This document shows positions 36,318 to 45,193 of a DNA stretch of 59,719 nucleotides, one piece after another. A model generated the notes under the pieces. It had not been told where the DNA came from. It worked only from the letters and a program-made list of their open reading frames with translations, and did no database searches. Source of the stretch: an uncultured Tenacibaculum sp. (lineage in GTDB: Bacteria; Bacteroidota; Bacteroidia; Flavobacteriales; Flavobacteriaceae); the NCBI GenBank assembly GCA_947496185.1, contig CANMCD010000020.1, positions 1-59,719 of the forward strand, read 5' to 3'. The first letter of the stretch is position 1. Each line of letters starts with the position of its first letter. A program made the translations under genes and the position numbers.

Positions 36318-39023
36318 TTAGAACAACGCCGTTTGGTTATCCTCATCATCATTTTGCTCTTTTCTCTTTTTCTGTAAGGCACGTTCTAAGGCTTTTTTTG
36401 CCTTATCTTCCTTGCTATTTTCAAATACTTTGGCTACGTCATCCTTAAAAAGCAGACTATCTTCAATAAGTTCCTCTTTTTCAGTATTTTTATTTTCGAC
36501 TATCTCTGTTTTTTCTTCCACATAAGGTAACGATTCAAGTAAATTTACCGTTCGTATTTTATCTGAAGTTAATTGATTTCCCAATGCTTTAATTCCTTTT
36601 ACAGCAATAAACTCCTCAAAGTTAACAATGATTTTATCTAAACTTCTTTTAGAAAACACTACTTCTGCCATAGGGCGATAATCAGTGGCTATAATTTCTA
36701 ATTTTGATTTCTCATGCTCCGATATAAATAATTCTTCTTTACCCGTCGTTTCAATTAAAAACCGTTTTACAAAATACTTTTCCTTACTGCCATCAAAATA
36801 AATGATCGAAATAGGTTTAGTAGGCTTCCATTTTTCTAGAACAATCATGTCATTTTCAAAATGCATTGCCAGATCTGGAGTAACAGCTTTTATTTTTCCA
36901 CTTTGTGTAGCTATCAATATTTTATCATCAGCTTTAAATTCACCTAACAACTCACCTCTCTCATCTACATTAAGCCTACTAACAGTATCATCAAACCAAA
37001 TCTTTCTTGGTTTAAGCGTTGACACCCCCGCAGATTTGAATTCTATTTTCTTTATAGCATACTTTGTTACTTGATTTCCTCTTGCACTTCGGCTTTTAAT
37101 AGCTAAATCAGCAAAATCAATATCCCATTTCAATTTCTTTACACTGCCAACAGCTCTTAACAAAATAGTTACAACCTCTGCCTCACCATTAGGGTTTGCT
37201 GTAAAGTACAATGTTTTTGAGCCTTTATTTCCATTCGTTAAGTCGTATTCCTTATCCCTTGTGATACTCGTTACATTAAAACGTTTCATATAATTAGGAC
37301 CGCGAGTACCATCTTTATAGATCATATTATACACCGTTCTTTTGTCTTTTTTCTTAAAAATAGCGATATGAATAATTCCTTTTCCTACAAAAGTTTTTGC
37401 TGCTACCTTGGTAACAATCATACTTCCATTCTCTCTAAAAACAATAACATCATCTATATCAGCGCAATCCGTTACATATTCGTCCTTTTTAAGTGAGGTT
37501 CCAACAAAACCTTCCTCCTTATTTACATAAAGTTTTGCATTTCGCATAACCACTTTAGTAGCGACGATATCGTCAAAAATTCTTATTTCAGTTTTTCGCT
37601 CTTTATCTTTTCCGTATTTTGTTTTTAATTCTTTAAAATAATTAATCGCAAAATCAATTAAGTTTGCCAAGTGGTGAATAACTTCAGCTATCTGTTCCTC
37701 TAAACTTTCTATAAATTGTTTAGCTTTATCAATATCAAATTTCGAAATCTTTTTAATTCGAATCTCAGTTAAACGCACAATATCCTCTTCTGTAACCTCT
37801 CTTTTTAAGTGTTTTGTATGCGGAGCTAGTCCTTTATCTATCGCTTCTATAACTCCTTCCCAAGTTTCCTGCTCCTCAATGTCTCGATAGATTCTGTTTT
37901 CAATAAAAATGCGTTCTAACGAAGAAAAGTGCCATTGTTCCTCCAGTTCATTTAAGCGAATCTCTAGCTCTTTCTTTAAAAGTTCTACAGTGAAATCTGT
38001 TGATTTTTTCAATACCTCAGATACCCCTATAAACACTGGCTTATTATCTTCTATAATACACGAAAGCGGTGAAATTGAGTTCTCACAACTTGTAAATGCA
38101 TAAAGTGCATCAATGGTTTTATCAGGTGATACATTGGCCGGTAGATGTACCAAAATTTCTACATCTGCCGCCGTATTGTCTTCAATTCTTTTTATTTTAA
38201 TTTTTCCTTTATCATTTGCTTTCAATATGCTATCAATTAGAGAAGAAGTCGTTGTACCAAAAGGAATCTCCTTTATTACTAGGGTTTTTTTATCTTTTTG
38301 GGCTATTCTCGCACGTACACGAACCTTTCCACCTCTTTTTCCATCATTATAATTGGTAAAATCTGCAATTCCTCCTGTTAAAAAGTCAGGAACAATTGTA
38401 AAACTTCTACCCTTCAAATACTTTATAGAAGCATCGATTAATTCATTAAAATTATGCGGAAGTATTTTAGTTGACAATCCTACCGCAATTCCTTCTGCTC
38501 CTTGCGCGAGTAATAAAGGAAATTTTACAGGTAAATTTATAGGCTCTTTTTTTCTCCCATCGTATGATAACTGCCAGTCAGTAGTCTTGGGATTAAATAC
38601 AACGTCTAAGGCAAACTTAGACAGTCTTGCTTCGATATAACGTGAAGCTGCCGCTCTATCTCCTGTAAGGATATTACCCCAGTTTCCTTGCATATCAATC
38701 AACAACTCTTTTTGTCCCATTTGAACCATGGCATCAGCAATAGAGGCATCACCATGAGGATGATACTGCATAGTATGTCCAACAATATTTGCTACTTTAT
38801 TATAACGGCCATCATCAAGGTCTTTCATTGAATGCATAATACGCCTTTGTACAGGTTTGAATCCGTCTTCAATAGACGGAACTGCCCTTTCTAAAATTAC
38901 ATACGATGCATAATCTAAAAACCATTCTTTATACATTCCTGTTACTTTCGTAATGGTTTCTGTATTTTCAGTGGATTGGTTTATTTCTTCGTCGTTTTCG
39001 TAGTGATTGTTTTCTTCGCTCAT
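36318..39023 (-). CDS. parC: DNA topoisomerase IV subunit A (GyrA/ParC family)
   Basis: A 901-residue breakage-reunion subunit. The N-terminal winged helix includes EGFKPVQRRIMHSM and YHPHGDASIADAMVQMG, and the catalytic tyrosine is in AAASRYIEARL. A coiled coil follows at about 390-470, then a C-terminal region with beta-pinwheel-like blades. The charged tail (about 840-895) is typical of Bacteroidota ParC. It follows parE by 65 nt on the same strand, which supports topoisomerase IV over gyrase. It decatenates sister chromosomes together with ParE. Confidence 0.88.
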   Translation of the reverse strand: MSEENNHYENDEEINQSTENTETITKVTGMYKEWFLDYASYVILERAVPSIEDGFKPVQRRIMHSMKDLDDGRYNKVANIVGHTMQYHPHGDASIADAMVQMGQKELLIDMQGNWGNILTGDRAAASRYIEARLSKFALDVVFNPKTTDWQLSYDGRKKEPINLPVKFPLLLAQGAEGIAVGLSTKILPHNFNELIDASIKYLKGRSFTIVPDFLTGGIADFTNYNDGKRGGKVRVRARIAQKDKKTLVIKEIPFGTTTSSLIDSILKANDKGKIKIKRIEDNTAADVEILVHLPANVSPDKTIDALYAFTSCENSISPLSCIIEDNKPVFIGVSEVLKKSTDFTVELLKKELEIRLNELEEQWHFSSLERIFIENRIYRDIEEQETWEGVIEAIDKGLAPHTKHLKREVTEEDIVRLTEIRIKKISKFDIDKAKQFIESLEEQIAEVIHHLANLIDFAINYFKELKTKYGKDKERKTEIRIFDDIVATKVVMRNAKLYVNKEEGFVGTSLKKDEYVTDCADIDDVIVFRENGSMIVTKVAAKTFVGKGIIHIAIFKKKDKRTVYNMIYKDGTRGPNYMKRFNVTSITRDKEYDLTNGNKGSKTLYFTANPNGEAEVVTILLRAVGSVKKLKWDIDFADLAIKSRSARGNQVTKYAIKKIEFKSAGVSTLKPRKIWFDDTVSRLNVDERGELLGEFKADDKILIATQSGKIKAVTPDLAMHFENDMIVLEKWKPTKPISIIYFDGSKEKYFVKRFLIETTGKEELFISEHEKSKLEIIATDYRPMAEVVFSKRSLDKIIVNFEEFIAVKGIKALGNQLTSDKIRTVNLLESLPYVEEKTEIVENKNTEKEELIEDSLLFKDDVAKVFENSKEDKAKKALERALQKKRKEQNDDEDNQTALF

Positions 39024-39088
39024 AAAAAAAGCCTTTTGATGATTTTATTCAGGAAATATGCCTTGCTTTGTGTTGGATTTAGCAATAA

Positions 39089-40942
39089 TTATTCATTGAC
39101 CATATCAAGTTCTACCTTGAGATTATTGATGATAAACTTTTGTCTATCTGGAGTGTTTTTTCCCATATAAAACGCCAACATTTGCTCTATAGACATTTGC
39201 TTATCTAACATAACAGGATCTAAACGAATATCATCTCCAATGAAGTGTACAAATTCATTAGGAGATATTTCACCAAGTCCTTTAAATCGTGTTATTTCTG
39301 GTTTTCCTCTTAATTTGTGGATCGCCTGTTGTTTTTCTTCTTCAGAGTAACAATAGATAGTTTCTTTTTTGTTTCTAACCCTAAATAGCGGCGTTTCTAA
39401 TATGTATAGATGTCCTTCTTTAATTACCTCAGGAAAAAACTGTAAAAAGAAAGTGATCAATAACAATCGAATGTGCATTCCATCAACATCGGCATCAGTA
39501 GCAATTACGATATTATTGTAACGTAAACCTTCCATACCGTCTTCGATGTTTAAAGCAGCTTGTAAAAGGTTAAATTCCTCATTTTCATACACAATCTTTT
39601 TTGACAATCCATAAGAGTTTAAGGGTTTTCCTTTTAAACTAAATACCGCTTGTGTATTTACGTTTCGTGACTTCGTAATTGATCCACTTGCAGAGTCTCC
39701 CTCAGTAATAAACAAGGTAGTGTCGAGATATCCTTCCTTTTTGGTATCTGCAAAATGTATTCGACAATCTCGTAACTTCTTGTTATGTAAGTTTGCTTTT
39801 TTAGCACGTTCTCTCGCTAACTTTCGAATTCCTGAAAGTTCTTTTCGTTCTTTTTCTGCTTGCAGTATCTTTTTTTGTAGTTGCTCAGCTACCGTTGTAT
39901 TCTTATGTAAATAATTATCTAAATTATTTTTAACAAAATCATTGATATACGTTCTAACAGTAGGGAGTCCGTCTCCCATCTCTGTAGATCCTAATTTAGT
40001 TTTTGTTTGACTTTCAAAAACAGGCTCCATCACTTTTATAGAAATAGCTCCTATGATCGATTTACGAACATCAGAAGCATCAAAGTTTTTTCCATAAAAT
40101 TCGCGAACGGTCTTTACAACTGCTTCTCGAAAAGCGGCTAAATGCGTACCTCCTTGCGTCGTATTTTGTCCATTCACAAACGAGTGATATTCTTCAGAGT
40201 ATTGTGTTTTGCTATGGGTAATTGCAATTTCTATATCATCTCCTCTTAAATGAATAATTGGATACAACATATCTTCTACGTTGTTATTATCCTTCAATAA
40301 ATCCTTTAACCCTTCTTCTGAATAGAATTTTTCACCATTAAATATAATTGTTAGTCCTGGGTTAAGGTATACATAGTTTTTAAGTAACTTAACAATATAC
40401 TCAGGACGATATTTGTAGTTTTTAAAAATACTTTCATCTGCAATAAAAGAAACTTTCGTTCCACGTCTTCTTGAAGTTTCTTCTAAGACCTCTTGATTGG
40501 TAAGATTTCCTTTTTCAAACTCTGCTGATGCTGATTTTCCATCTCTAGTTGATTCTACTCTAAAATAGGTAGAGAGTGCATTAACCGCTTTTGTACCAAC
40601 TCCGTTAAGCCCCACTGATTTTTTAAAAGCCTTTGAATCGTACTTACCACCAGTGTTCATTTTAGAAACTACATCTACGACCTTACCTAAAGGGATTCCT
40701 CTACCGTAGTCACGTACAATTACTTTATTTCCTTGTACCGATACCTCAATAGTTTTTCCTCCTCCCATGACAAATTCGTCAATAGAGTTATCTAAGACTT
40801 CTTTTACTAGAATATATATACCATCATCAGGAGACGAACCGTCACCTAATTTACCTATATACATCCCTGGACGCATTCTGATATGCTCTTTCCAGTCAAG
40901 TGATCGTATATTATCTTCAGTATATTGTGTTTCTTTTGTCAT
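39089..40942 (-). CDS. parE: DNA topoisomerase IV subunit B (ParE)
   Basis: A 617-residue GHKL ATPase plus TOPRIM subunit. The ATP site includes [14 protein letters not shown] and [11 protein letters not shown]. The TOPRIM domain has TEGDSASGS and [13 protein letters not shown], with the metal-binding aspartates. The short length lacks the insertions of large GyrB proteins. Paired with parC directly downstream. Confidence 0.9.
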   Translation of the reverse strand: MTKETQYTEDNIRSLDWKEHIRMRPGMYIGKLGDGSSPDDGIYILVKEVLDNSIDEFVMGGGKTIEVSVQGNKVIVRDYGRGIPLGKVVDVVSKMNTGGKYDSKAFKKSVGLNGVGTKAVNALSTYFRVESTRDGKSASAEFEKGNLTNQEVLEETSRRRGTKVSFIADESIFKNYKYRPEYIVKLLKNYVYLNPGLTIIFNGEKFYSEEGLKDLLKDNNNVEDMLYPIIHLRGDDIEIAITHSKTQYSEEYHSFVNGQNTTQGGTHLAAFREAVVKTVREFYGKNFDASDVRKSIIGAISIKVMEPVFESQTKTKLGSTEMGDGLPTVRTYINDFVKNNLDNYLHKNTTVAEQLQKKILQAEKERKELSGIRKLARERAKKANLHNKKLRDCRIHFADTKKEGYLDTTLFITEGDSASGSITKSRNVNTQAVFSLKGKPLNSYGLSKKIVYENEEFNLLQAALNIEDGMEGLRYNNIVIATDADVDGMHIRLLLITFFLQFFPEVIKEGHLYILETPLFRVRNKKETIYCYSEEEKQQAIHKLRGKPEITRFKGLGEISPNEFVHFIGDDIRLDPVMLDKQMSIEQMLAFYMGKNTPDRQKFIINNLKVELDMVNE

Positions 40943-41080
40943 ATATAATGCGTAATAAATCGGAGTAACCGCTAAAATAATGGATTAAGCTAAGAAATAA
41001 AAAGGTCTGCCAGATTAGTTTTCAACAGATTTATACCCCTATTTTTTTATAAATTTTTATTTCTCATACTTCCAAAGAAT

Positions 41081-41118
41081 AGAGGTCGCCTAAAAATTAC
41101 TTTTTAGACGACCTCTAT
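41081..41118 (-). terminator. Hairpin terminator after the outer membrane protein gene
   Basis: AGAGGTCG (with CTAAAAA) at 41081-41096 pairs with TTTTTAG and CGACCTCT ending at 41116, with one bulge and a 4-nt loop. It lies 26 nt past the stop of the leftward gene. Its T tract on the minus strand is weak. Confidence 0.6.
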
Positions 41119-41143
41119 TGTATTAGTTATATTCAAATATTCT

Positions 41144-41803
41144 TTAAAACTTAACCCCTAACCCGATTTGTAAGTAGTTTGTAAACACATCAAATTCGGA
41201 TTTAATTATGTGAAAATCTAATCTTTTATAATTATTATTAAAAGGAGGTGCTATATTTTTATCATCTTTTATACTATCAATTGTTCCAAAAGAATATCTA
41301 GCAAAAACAAAAAAATCTTTACTTAAATCAATTCCAAACCCAGCAGTTAACCCTATATCATAGTTCCTTGAAAAATCTGGAGTATCCTCTAAAGATATAT
41401 CAAAAGTTGGCCCTGCTAGAACATAAGCATTATCTACAAAATAGTATTTTAATAAAACTGGTAATGCCAATCTATTAGAACTCTCTCCTTTATAATAAGT
41501 TGAACTGTAATTTATTTCTTGTTGTAGTTTAAGTTTTTCACTAAGATAGTATTCCACAAAAAAACCACCATAAAACCCCGTATGAGTATTATCTCTATAA
41601 TATTCAGAATGATATTCTGATGACCAATCCGTGCCTCTATCATAAACATAATGCATCGACCCCATTATATTTGATGAAGCCCTATTAAAACCTCCTGTAA
41701 AACCAAATCGAGTTTTTTGTGTTGTTTCTGACGTTTTTTCTGAATTTTGTGCTGCCAATGTTACCCCCATAGCCAACATAGCAATTGTTAAAAGTTTTTT
41801 CAT
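41144..41803 (-). CDS. Outer membrane beta-barrel protein (OmpW/OMP_b-brl type)
   Basis: A 219-residue exported protein with a signal peptide (1-18, ending LAAQN) and alternating hydrophobic strands consistent with an eight-stranded barrel: GFTGGFNRASS, TGFYGGFFVEYYLS, LKLQQEINYSS, VLLKYYFVDNAYVLAGP, IGLTAGFGIDLSK, and a last strand YLQIGLGVKF ending in phenylalanine. A TATATTTG -7-like box lies on the minus strand about 24-31 nt before the start (plus-strand 41827-41834). Substrate or role unknown. Confidence 0.75.
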   Translation of the reverse strand: MKKLLTIAMLAMGVTLAAQNSEKTSETTQKTRFGFTGGFNRASSNIMGSMHYVYDRGTDWSSEYHSEYYRDNTHTGFYGGFFVEYYLSEKLKLQQEINYSSTYYKGESSNRLALPVLLKYYFVDNAYVLAGPTFDISLEDTPDFSRNYDIGLTAGFGIDLSKDFFVFARYSFGTIDSIKDDKNIAPPFNNNYKRLDFHIIKSEFDVFTNYLQIGLGVKF

Positions 41804-41944
41804 TATTACATTATTTTTTGTGGCGGCAAATATATCTTTTTCGATTATATTTACTTTATGTTTTTCTTTTTTTAACTATACTAAAAATAAGATTGCTCTT
41901 AAAAACGAAAGACAATAAAAAAACATATCATTAACTTAAGAAAT

Positions 41945-41976
41945 AAAAAAAATCTCCTTTCAAAAAGAAAGGAGAT
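41945..41976 (-). terminator. Orphan leftward terminator hairpin
   Basis: Perfect 10-bp stem ATCTCCTTTC/GAAAGGAGAT (41952-41961, 41967-41976) with an A5 loop. On the minus strand it is followed by seven T. The next gene to the right (SDR) runs the other way, so the terminated transcript is unidentified. Confidence 0.6.
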
Positions 41977-42083
41977 ATCCCTTAAATATTAGCAGAATGT
42001 ATGTGTTTGAAGGTTAATTACAAACACACCGCAATTTATATAATTTAACCTCAATAACATATCAGTAATACTACTAGACTTTC

Positions 42084-42130
42084 ACTCAGGGTTAACCCTT
42101 AGTACAATACCTATAAACCCTGAGTTTGTT
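42084..42130 (+). terminator. Rightward hairpin with an alternative partner arm
   Basis: ACTCAGGGTT (42084-42093) can pair with AACCCTGAGT (42116-42125), giving a 10-bp stem followed by a T-rich tail. It can instead pair with the adjacent AACCCTTAGT (42094-42103, one mismatch). The two pairings exclude each other. Confidence 0.45.
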
Positions 42131-42394
42131 TTTGTGAAAAAACACAAAAAAACATCATAACAACATACTTATCAGACACTTAAAAAACGAAATAAAAATT
42201 GAATTTTATTAGGCTTGATTCATATCCATTTTTTATTTAAAATTTTTTTTCATCAAAAATTCTTACTTTATTAAAACAACAGTAAACAAATGCAATAATA
42301 TATTTTTAAAACCAACAATTAATTGATGTTTTTTTAAGAATACCTTATTTAAAGAGTTGATAATTTTATATGCATTAAATTTTAACCTAATCTA

Positions 42395-42424
42395 ATAAAA
42401 AAAGCTCTCCTTGGGGGAGAGCTT
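42395..42424 (-). terminator. Orphan leftward terminator hairpin
   Basis: Perfect 9-bp stem AAGCTCTCC/GGAGAGCTT (42402-42410, 42416-42424) with a 5-nt loop, followed on the minus strand by seven T. Only 178 bases separate it from the divergent SDR gene, so the source transcript would be very short. Confidence 0.6.
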
Positions 42425-42602
42425 AAACTAAAAACCAATTTAAAAATCTAATATTGAAAAAACTTTCATTATAAATATACTCGACATTTCTAAATTTTTC
42501 CTAAAAAATTAGTTTAGTCTATAGGATTCACAAGATGAAATAATAATATATGTCGACGAATGGTAAAACAGATTATCTAATGATTTTAACTATATTTACC
42601 CA

Positions 42603-43328
42603 ATGAATGTTGTTATTATAACAGGAGGCAGTAGCGGGATTGGTAAATCTTTAGCCCAAAAATTTGTTTTAGAAAAATATAAAGTATACTCTTTATCAAG
42701 AAATTCACCTGACTTACCAGAAGTTTCACATGTAAAAATTGACCTGAGTAAACCTCAAAGAATAACAGACGATTTTAATAAACTATTTTCTGAAATAAAT
42801 AAGCTTTCAATAAGTTCAATCACACTGATTAACAATGCAGGAAGACTTGGAGAAGTGAATCAGATAGAAAATATACCTAGTACAGATTTATATAATACAA
42901 TTCAGCTAAACACCACAACACCATTTATATTATGTAGTTTGTTTATTAAATACACACAGAATATTAAAGGTAAAAAGCAGATTATCAACATTTCATCAGG
43001 AGCAGCCCATAAGCCATATGAAAGTTGGAGTATTTATTGTGCCTCAAAAGCAGCTCTTGATATGTTTACTAAAACCATTGCTTTAGAACAAGCCGATATA
43101 GAAAATGGTGTGAAGTGCCTCTCAATTTATCCTGGTGTTGTAGAAACAAAGATGCAAGAACAAATAAGAACAACTCCTCAAAAAAATTTCAAAAACCGCC
43201 AACGGTTCATTGATTTAAAAGAGCAAAACCAATTGTATACTACTGATTATGTAGCGCAAATGATCTATAAGCTACATCAATCTGACGAATTAGCTAACGG
43301 ATGTGTTTTTGATATTAGAAACTTATAA
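42603..43328 (+). CDS. Short-chain dehydrogenase/reductase
   Basis: A 241-residue Rossmann-fold NAD(P)-dependent oxidoreductase. The cofactor motif TGGSSGIG is at 7-14, NNAG at about 78-81, and the catalytic Ser/Tyr/Lys are in NISSGAAH and YCASKAALD. PGVVETKMQ follows. The pattern is close to sepiapterin-reductase-like/YueD SDRs, but the substrate cannot be assigned. It is monocistronic, with a TATATTTA -7-like sequence 8 nt before the start. Confidence 0.85.
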   Translation: MNVVIITGGSSGIGKSLAQKFVLEKYKVYSLSRNSPDLPEVSHVKIDLSKPQRITDDFNKLFSEINKLSISSITLINNAGRLGEVNQIENIPSTDLYNTIQLNTTTPFILCSLFIKYTQNIKGKKQIINISSGAAHKPYESWSIYCASKAALDMFTKTIALEQADIENGVKCLSIYPGVVETKMQEQIRTTPQKNFKNRQRFIDLKEQNQLYTTDYVAQMIYKLHQSDELANGCVFDIRNL

Positions 43329-43381
43329 ATAAAACAAATCTGGCTTACTATAAGATCTATACAATTACTAATATTAAACAA

Positions 43382-44125
43382 TTATCTAAAAATAGTATTG
43401 TCTTTTATAAAAGCATTTTTATAGCGTTCACTAAAAGGTATTTTACCTCCATTTAGTAATATGATTAAATTATCCTCAAAATAAATCTCTCTGATTTTTC
43501 TGACATTGACTAAAAAATTTCTATGGACTTGTTTAAAGTCTGGGTTGCTAAGCATTTGTTTTAACTTAGTCAATGAAAGTTTTATCAAATAAGTACCATC
43601 ATCACAAACCAAACTACAGTATTTTTCTTTTACCTCTATGAAATTAATTGAGTTTACTTCAACCTTAACAACACTTCTTTTCTTTTTGATAAATAAATAA
43701 GCAGGGCTTAATACAGCATTCTTATTATTAAAACTTAAGCTATTTGATTGTTGATAACATGATTCAATAGCTAATTCTAAAGAGTATAATAATTCAAGTT
43801 CATTATAAGGCTTAAAAAGATATATCATCGGACTTGTAAGCTTAGCTTCGTCAAAAATAGCCTTGCTTTGCATGCTTGTCAAAAACAAAAATGGAATATT
43901 AATACCATGCTGATTTAAACGTTGTGCCAAAGTCACACCTTCAGGCTTCCCATCAATCATTATATCAAGAATAATAACATCAAAAAACCTATTTTTAATT
44001 TCCCTTTCAGCATCTCTAGTATTGCTCACTCTGATCACCTCATAATCATTACTTTCCAAAAAAGTAATCAACTGATTTGCCTCTTCGTCCAAATCTTCGA
44101 GTAGTAATAGTCTAAGTTTGTTCAT
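43382..44125 (-). CDS. LytTR-family response regulator, orphan
   Basis: A 247-residue two-domain response regulator. The receiver domain spans about 1-125 with acidic pocket Glu10/Asp11, phosphoacceptor Asp54 (in IILDIMIDG) and Lys in LFKPYNE. The LytTR DNA-binding domain spans about 145-245 (INFIEVKEKYCSLVC, FKQVHRNFLVN). The expected histidine kinase partner is not adjacent. Convergent with the SDR gene. Confidence 0.88.
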   Translation of the reverse strand: MNKLRLLLLEDLDEEANQLITFLESNDYEVIRVSNTRDAEREIKNRFFDVIILDIMIDGKPEGVTLAQRLNQHGINIPFLFLTSMQSKAIFDEAKLTSPMIYLFKPYNELELLYSLELAIESCYQQSNSLSFNNKNAVLSPAYLFIKKKRSVVKVEVNSINFIEVKEKYCSLVCDDGTYLIKLSLTKLKQMLSNPDFKQVHRNFLVNVRKIREIYFEDNLIILLNGGKIPFSERYKNAFIKDNTIFR

Positions 44126-45193
44126 ACTATAAAAATATCATTTAGTTTATATTGCTTTTCTACTATCTATAATATACAGTAAACTCATTAAGATAATCAA
44201 AGAGAGTTTTATGGTTATAAATAAGAACTATAGGATACACCTAGTAAAAATTAATTCCATAAAGATACAACAGCACCTTCTTCTTTTTTTATCAAAACAG
44301 TAAATAGTATACATACGGTTTCTTAATACGCTACCAAAAAGTACATGATAGCAGATATAAACAATGTAAAATACAGTTAAACTGTTTTTACAAGGTTTGA
44401 ATTAATTATAAAAGACATTATCTCAACAAGAGAAACATCAAGAGTATTAATATCACCAAAAAAAATATAGCCGTAAAAGGTAATCTAACAATTACCTCTT
44501 AATATACTAAAAATAAGCATTAAAAATATATTTAGACTTGATATTTCTTAAAAATTAAATATTTTAATTAATTACAACCATGTGACAATTAATTAAAACA
44601 CTAATTTTCAATACACTATCTATCCTGTAATACAAGTTTTTAATACATCATTTTAGTTTAACAAATGTAACAAAATATTAGACAAATAACAAAAAAGAGG
44701 TTGTTTTGATCGGAACAACCTCTACTCTACTACTATAAAAAACTAAATACAATACAGTCAAAGTCCTAACTGCATTATTAGGTGTAATACTCAAAGTTTT
44801 AAACTTTTTAAATCAACGCATAACTTTGATTTAATATGTTTAATAATACCCAGAGATTATCTATTATATCATAATTATTTCAATAAATTTTTAATGTATT
44901 GAAAGCAACTTTTTAACTTTTCGATTCAAGAAATGCTCTCATAGCTGGCGCAATTTACACAAAAGAAACAAGCCACTTCCACTCAATAATGTTAATAAAA
45001 TCTAAAAATTAAAAACAACTAACATAAACACCTAAAAAAGAAAACCTAAGACAAAATAACATTCATTGTTTCGAATTATATTCCAAATAACTATATTTAT
45101 AGAACCAGAATTATTACAATTTTTAAATAGCTTGCCCACATTCAAGTAACTATTAAAGTAAAAAACACTTAAGAATTAAACCTCCTCATCTAT
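44126..45193. other. Gene-free stretch of about 1 kb
   Basis: No supportable protein or RNA gene on either strand; many short AT-rich frames only. It contains the leftward hairpin at 44691-44722. I could not find a full TTG-N17-23-TAnnTTTG promoter for a transcript ending there, nor a clear promoter for the methyltransferase gene. Confidence 0.45.
44691..44722 (-). terminator. Orphan leftward terminator hairpin
   Basis: Perfect 9-bp stem GAGGTTGTT/AACAACCTC (44697-44705, 44714-44722) with an 8-nt loop, followed by six T on the minus strand. No leftward gene lies to its right before the LysR gene at 46793, and the methyltransferase runs the other way. Confidence 0.6.

Larger units (their letters stand above)
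41804..42602. other. Long gene-free stretch with three hairpins
   Basis: No supportable coding frame in 800 bases. It contains leftward terminator-like hairpins at 41945-41976 and 42395-42424 and a rightward one at 42084-42130, listed separately. None is next to a gene whose transcript it would end. On the minus strand a 9-codon frame (MKVFSILDF) ends about 25 nt before the 42424 hairpin; it might be a leader peptide, but this is weak. Confidence 0.45.

Noticed and set aside
36802-38640. Several antisense open frames of 60-95 codons opposite parC
   Set aside because: They are out-of-frame shadows of a long conserved gene and their translations show no family resemblance.
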